Below are positions 60,139 through 64,000 of a stretch of DNA of 64,000 nucleotides, one piece after another. Position numbers and translations under genes: made by a program. The notes under the pieces are model-generated. The model saw only the letters and a program-made list of their open reading frames with translations. It searched no databases and was not told the DNA's origin. The DNA is taken from positions 868,001-932,000 of the forward strand of contig OX595991.1 of NCBI GenBank assembly GCA_951394045.1. The letters run 5' to 3'. Within the stretch, counting starts at the first letter, position 1, and the number at the start of each line of letters is the position of its first letter. Source of the DNA: Nitzschia sp. DOCU1 (taxonomy: Eukaryota > Bacillariophyta > Bacillariophyceae > Bacillariales > Bacillariaceae).

Positions 60139-61601
60139 CGGCCACTGGCTACGATGTGGGAGTCATAGTCATGCCTTTTGTTCTGATGGCTGCTTCATCG
60201 CTCTGATGCGATGCCGACCTTCCCCGCGGACGTCATCGGCACAAAGTCAGAGTCGGATGTGTCAAAGATTTGTCGGCGCGAAATCCGACTGACCCGATCG
60301 ATCCTCCGGCATCAGATTAGCAGTAATAGAGGACAGTATCATACAATCTCAGTTAGCAACTACCGGTACCTTGACGGCCGAGAAGCATAGGTTTCTTCGC
60401 CCGCCAAAACAATCTTCGCCAAAGTCTGCTTCAGCTAATTTAGGAGTAATGCTTCTTCCCTCTCTCCTCTAGCTAGGAGAGGAGCAACCAGCAGCACACG
60501 ACAAATTGTACGATATTATATTTTCATGCTTCTTGGTGGTTACGGCTAAGTCCCTGCCTCTATATTCTATGTACGATAAGCCGCTGTAGAGGATTACCTG
60601 CAGTATTTACTCTTATCGTGTAACAAATCCTCGAGTTCGTAGCAAGAAAAGCGGACGGAGAGCGCTATCTACATCTACTAGACCTCCCACCCCACCCCCA
60701 CCACCTCTACCGATAGCATAGAGATAGATAGTCGATGCAAGTTGGATCGCCGAAAGAACAAGGTATGCCAGCCTACACATGTTTATATTTATGGATGGAA
60801 ATACGATCAGAGGGCCGTTGAGTGTGAGTCTCGGATAGAAAAACATTCAAACATGGTAATCCCAATTGAGCCTCTAAGTACCATGGCCAACCGGCGGAAA
60901 CGTCTAAGTAACAGTGTAATTACATACCCTGAACGGCGTTGTGCATACTGAAAACGGCTCGCCGGAGCGGGCAACGGATATTAACATTTGTCCCAAGGGG
61001 ACTGGAAAAGGGGCATGCATCCTGCCGTTTCGGTCGTTCCGAAGACGAGTCGCATACCAGGTACCTGGTATATCTCTACTGATAGTTTTTCAATGAACTC
61101 CGTATACCGACAAAATGTGATGATTCCACCCAATCAACTCCGGCGACGTATGGCGCACCTACTCGGAAGCCTTGTAGGTCGTCGTACGAGTGCCTATTTA
61201 CCGCTCCGAGTTCCCTTTTCGCCAATTCGTAACTAACGGCTTATTACTACTCACCTAAACATGCCTTACTCGGAGACAAGAAAACAGTCTTGGATGACGA
61301 TATTTCATAGAGTGAGAAAAGAGATCGCGTGATTGCGCGGGCTCGATAGAACGATCCCACTTTTTCAAAGAAGCACCAATACTTACATCGCCTCCAAAAC
61401 CCCAACCTATTGAAAGCGATTGCATTCAAACCTTATATACTCTGTTATTGGGGAATATTTACTCATTTTCAAACCCAGCCATTGTTTGCAAAAGAGTTGC
61501 CTCGGCGTTTCCCGTCTTCCGCTAGAGAGTGAGGGATCATTTGCTGGTATTTAGCAATTGCCAACACTTTCGTGATCTGCACCTCGGTTAGTAGGTCGAG
61601 G
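60139..61601. other. Long intergenic region with TACC-GGTA palindromes
   Basis: No supported gene in 1.46 kb. It contains TACCGGTA at 60361 and overlapping TACCAGGTA/TACCTGGTA at 61055-61070. Short open frames are present on both strands, without recognisable content. The left end carries the promoter of the hydrolase. Confidence 0.4.
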
Positions 61602-62216
61602 ATGAACCAACCAACGGGAAATCACGATATCACCGATGTTGATGATAAGAGTGATGTTTCTAGTCTTCAATGTGGCTCGATTCCACCCAACCCAGACTAT
61701 GATCCTGCAAGGGACCCCAGCACCTTCTCTTTCGTCCCTCCATTGGAAATCTTGGTGGAAGCAAAGGTCGAGATTCCAGATTGGCTCCGCCCAGATACAT
61801 GCGAACCTACAACTCGCCCAGCCCTTAGCCGAGTATCTTCGGCACCGTCCAATCTCTGTGTAAATACGACGGATATTCGGCGACAGGTCTCCTGGGATTC
61901 TCGATGCCTCGACTCTCGAGATATTTTGCGTATAACCCCAGGCCAGATGATGGAGCCCCGAATATACGAGAATGATCAAAAGCAGCAACACCAAGAAATT
62001 TTCCGATCTGCAAAGTCGACGACTAGTGCCTCTACGTTGCACACTAGTCTGACCGACGATCTCTCCTTTGATGAGAAGGATGGTGAATCGGCGGGTCTCG
62101 AGATTGTGCCCGAGCGCAAAACGATGGAAGTCAAGCTCTTTGTGGTTAGACTACCAATTTTTCACAAACGAAGAAGGAATGTAAACTTGAAGAGAGCCCG
62201 TGGATGCTTGACATGA
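61602..62216 (+). CDS. Hypothetical protein, Ser/Thr-rich
   Basis: 204 aa, single exon from ATG 61602. I recognise no family. Acidic and polar N-terminus, then a central segment that looks conserved (FVPPLEILVEAKVEIPDWLR) and a Ser/Arg-rich stretch. It ends with a basic hydrophobic tail (MEVKLFVVRLPIFHKRRRNV). No membrane helix or signal is seen. The tail may be the start of another exon, but no donor site could be fixed. Coding potential rests on length and composition only. Confidence 0.5.
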   Translation: MNQPTGNHDITDVDDKSDVSSLQCGSIPPNPDYDPARDPSTFSFVPPLEILVEAKVEIPDWLRPDTCEPTTRPALSRVSSAPSNLCVNTTDIRRQVSWDSRCLDSRDILRITPGQMMEPRIYENDQKQQHQEIFRSAKSTTSASTLHTSLTDDLSFDEKDGESAGLEIVPERKTMEVKLFVVRLPIFHKRRRNVNLKRARGCLT

Positions 62217-63050
62217 AGCATACCATGAAACTAGGCAAAAGACATCGCAGACATCTGTAGGATCGTCGGTGTATCATGGATCGTTGATATACTTTCAATC
62301 TTTGTTACGGATGGAATGGTTTTATTGTTCAAACAACTTCTGCGAGTGTTTGAGACTAAACCGGGGATTAAACCGTTAATGAGTTTATGCATCATCCTAT
62401 TCCTCTACTAGTTGCAGAAGTTGCAATAGCTTGTACCAGCGTACTGCAACTGCCCCCGACGTACACCTCTGTGCTACCGACAGTGATGTGCCGGCCTGCC
62501 TCGGCGTTGGCCACAGCAGGGAGCCCCCTTGGAGGCGAGGGCGAAAGATCACATACTGATTCTCAGGATTGACTCGACCTGGGCCAACATCTTGGCATGT
62601 GATGATCGCTTTCTAACTCTTCTACTACTCGATAGGTCACAAAATACAGTCATACTCTCCTCAAAGTGAGTGACTTGTCACAGAGGGCCTACAGCAGGTA
62701 ACAATTGAACGTGACCACAGTCCCTCGGTGCTGTAGTAGGACGACAACGCAACGTTTGCCCTACTAGCCTGTTTCCGTCTTGGTTGGAAAAATGTCGCGA
62801 CAAAAAGTGGGAGAAAGAGGGTGGTGGATCAACATTCCACACTATTGTGGGGTCCGACCTCCGAACTAGATAAAGAGTTCTACAACACATATAAGCAATA
62901 ATTTTGGTTATTTCGGGTGTCACTTTTCTTTTCGAGCATCGTTTGTCTTTCCAGCCACAAAGTGAGACGCGTTGTCTTTGATGTCTCGAATTCTTCCAAC
63001 ACCTGCGCCCAACGTTGTGGCGTACCGAAGCAAGTAGTCATTCCCAACAT
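62217..63050. other. Intergenic region
   Basis: This lies between convergent genes. No supported gene or repeat was seen in 830 bp. Confidence 0.4.
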
Positions 63051-63410
63051 TTACTCAAGGTAATAATGGTCGTTGTACTGGAACGGCATGGCTGCGCCTT
63101 TGGGGGCTTGGATCCATTCCGTGCCGCCCTTCTGCTGGACGTGAGAACAGAGGAGCCACTTCTCCCCCTCGCTTGTTGTTACCACTCGTCCTCTTAGCTT
63201 GGCGTCGTCTCGCGGCCAATTATTATTAGATTCCAATTGTGTAGCACCCGTTGGATCAGACCTCCAAAACATGCCAGTGCACCCTGGACGGTGTTTCTTG
63301 AGAGCGACTTCGACGATAACGGATTCCGGCGCAGATTCTGGTTGAGAGGCCATGGCGGAGGCAGGATCTTTGGTGGCGGTGGCAGCAGGTTCTGATTGAG
63401 CACAACCCAT
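63051..63410 (-). CDS. Small predicted acylated protein (MGC N-terminus)
   Basis: 119 aa, single exon. It begins MGCAQSEPAA: Gly2 with Ser6 fits the N-myristoylation consensus and Cys3 is a likely palmitoylation site, so the protein probably anchors to membranes. A disordered Ala/Pro/Ser stretch follows. The C-terminal ~85 residues look like a small globular domain rich in Trp and Tyr (VIVEVALKKHRPGCTGMFWR, EGEKWLLCSHVQQKGGTEWI). No named family was recognised. Confidence 0.68.
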   Translation of the reverse strand: MGCAQSEPAATATKDPASAMASQPESAPESVIVEVALKKHRPGCTGMFWRSDPTGATQLESNNNWPRDDAKLRGRVVTTSEGEKWLLCSHVQQKGGTEWIQAPKGAAMPFQYNDHYYLE

Positions 63411-63723
63411 GAGTCTCTTCTTATTCTTCTTTTTCGGTAATTATGATCCTATTCGTCATGAAATGCATTTGACGATCCAAGACGTTCCTCGTCAAACATC
63501 ATCATTGTCAGGCATGCATCGCTCGGGCATTCTTGCAACAGTGCGCAAGCAGAAAATGCGACGAGCCGAAAGAAATTTCTTCGACGTGCGCGCTCTCGCC
63601 GACGTGACGCGGTCAGACGTACCGGATGTCGCCGCGCAAGCGAAATGCGATTACCGCCAAGGGCAATAACAAAAGCGAGCCTGCCAGCTCTCATTGGTTG
63701 ACCTGACCATTGTGCTGTAGATT
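63411..63723. other. Intergenic region
   Basis: Nothing supported. Short frames on both strands lack recognisable content. It includes the promoter of the MGC-protein gene. Confidence 0.35.
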
Positions 63724-64000
63724 CTACATACGCTTCAATCTACCTTGTCTTTCTACAAGAGATGGTGCAGTCGCGATGGGCTTCTCCCTTTTCCGCCAGA
63801 AGAGTTCTGTAGTGGCAGTACCAGCACCCGCGTGTTCGTGACGCACCAACACGCCGGGGGGGCCATTGAACTTTCTGGGCCTGTTTGCGAGAGTTCGCAA
63901 GAATCGAAATGGAGGGGTCCCCTTCGTGTCGTACATCTTCCGTGCTTTGGTTTGACAGTCCCCTTTCTTGGATCCGGCTATCCGACTGCCCTCGAGACAT
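63724..64000 (-). CDS. 3' end of a hypothetical gene entering from the right edge
   Basis: A minus-strand frame is open from the window edge (in frame: LEGSRIAGSKKGDC...KARKMYDTKGTPPFRFLR) to the stop at 63724, about 91 codons, so the gene is partial. It has a basic composition and an aromatic/Arg pattern (PPFRFLRTLANRPRKFNGPP, TTELFWRKREKPI). No family was recognised. An internal ATG at 63936 is not necessarily the start. It is chosen over the 86-aa frame in the neighbouring phase because its composition is more protein-like. Confidence 0.5.
   Translation of the reverse strand, partial: CLEGSRIAGSKKGDCQTKARKMYDTKGTPPFRFLRTLANRPRKFNGPPGVLVRHEHAGAGTATTELFWRKREKPIATAPSLVERQGRLKRM

Noticed and set aside
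60361..60368. TACCGGTA as part of a transposon terminal repeat
   Set aside because: Single palindromes at many unrelated intergenic places share no flanking sequence, so terminal repeats of one element are unlikely.
63740..64000. 86-aa minus-strand frame beginning at the window edge
   Set aside because: The neighbouring phase (stop at 63724) is open to the edge and has more protein-like composition; only one can be the gene.

Overview
The window looks like nuclear DNA of a diatom, probably pennate. The evidence is short GT-AG introns of about 70-100 bp in roughly one gene in three, a thylakoid-lumen PSII extrinsic protein with a bipartite plastid presequence, a heat-shock-factor gene, secreted LRR proteins with Pro/Thr linkers, and a CoDi-like Ty1/copia retrotransposon. 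The species was not determined. Gene starts below use ATG codons, and introns were placed by eye from splice signals and reading frame.

Layout. 1-7.3 kb: SDHAF4 (mitochondrial complex II assembly; recognisable only after joining two exons), a NIPP1-type FHA/PP1-binding protein, a Psb31/PsbQ-like PSII protein and a PROPPIN (Atg18/WIPI) autophagy protein. 7.5-14.1 kb: a complete copia element on the minus strand with identical 313-bp LTRs, a 6-bp target duplication and intact gag and pol. 14.7-24.2 kb: secreted LRR protein, HSF, secreted methyltransferase, a small two-exon hypothetical gene and a MORN-repeat protein. 24.2-31.3 kb: hybrid histidine kinase, a Tudor-like/alphaGPT-PPlase-like/PHD chromatin protein and a Golgi-type glycosyltransferase-like protein.

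31.4-37.7 kb is a rearranged segment. It holds two direct copies of the 3' end of a 670-aa hypothetical gene (one truncated), a second duplicated intergenic block, a 5'-truncated LINE remnant and an intronless protein kinase between the copies. 38.5-50.4 kb: vacuolar-sorting-receptor-like protein, MAP kinase with a TKH activation motif, a large acidic coiled-coil protein, a ubiquitin-like/SF3A2 fusion, a TLC-domain membrane protein and an RraA-like protein. 50.6-64 kb: a double-domain sulfotransferase, a THUMP RNA methyltransferase, two tandem CNNM-type transporters, a mitochondrial alpha/beta hydrolase, a hypothetical gene, a predicted acylated MGC-protein and the 3' end of a gene entering from the right.

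The genes do not form operons; they are independent eukaryotic units, often divergent or convergent. The two most interesting items are the ubiquitin-like domain ending in Gly-Gly exactly at the normal N-terminus of splicing factor SF3A2, and the chromatin-reader fusion of an alphaGPT-PPlase/HMUDK-helical domain linked to DNA-base hypermodification. A palindrome TACC(N)0-1GGTA also recurs in non-coding DNA across the window.
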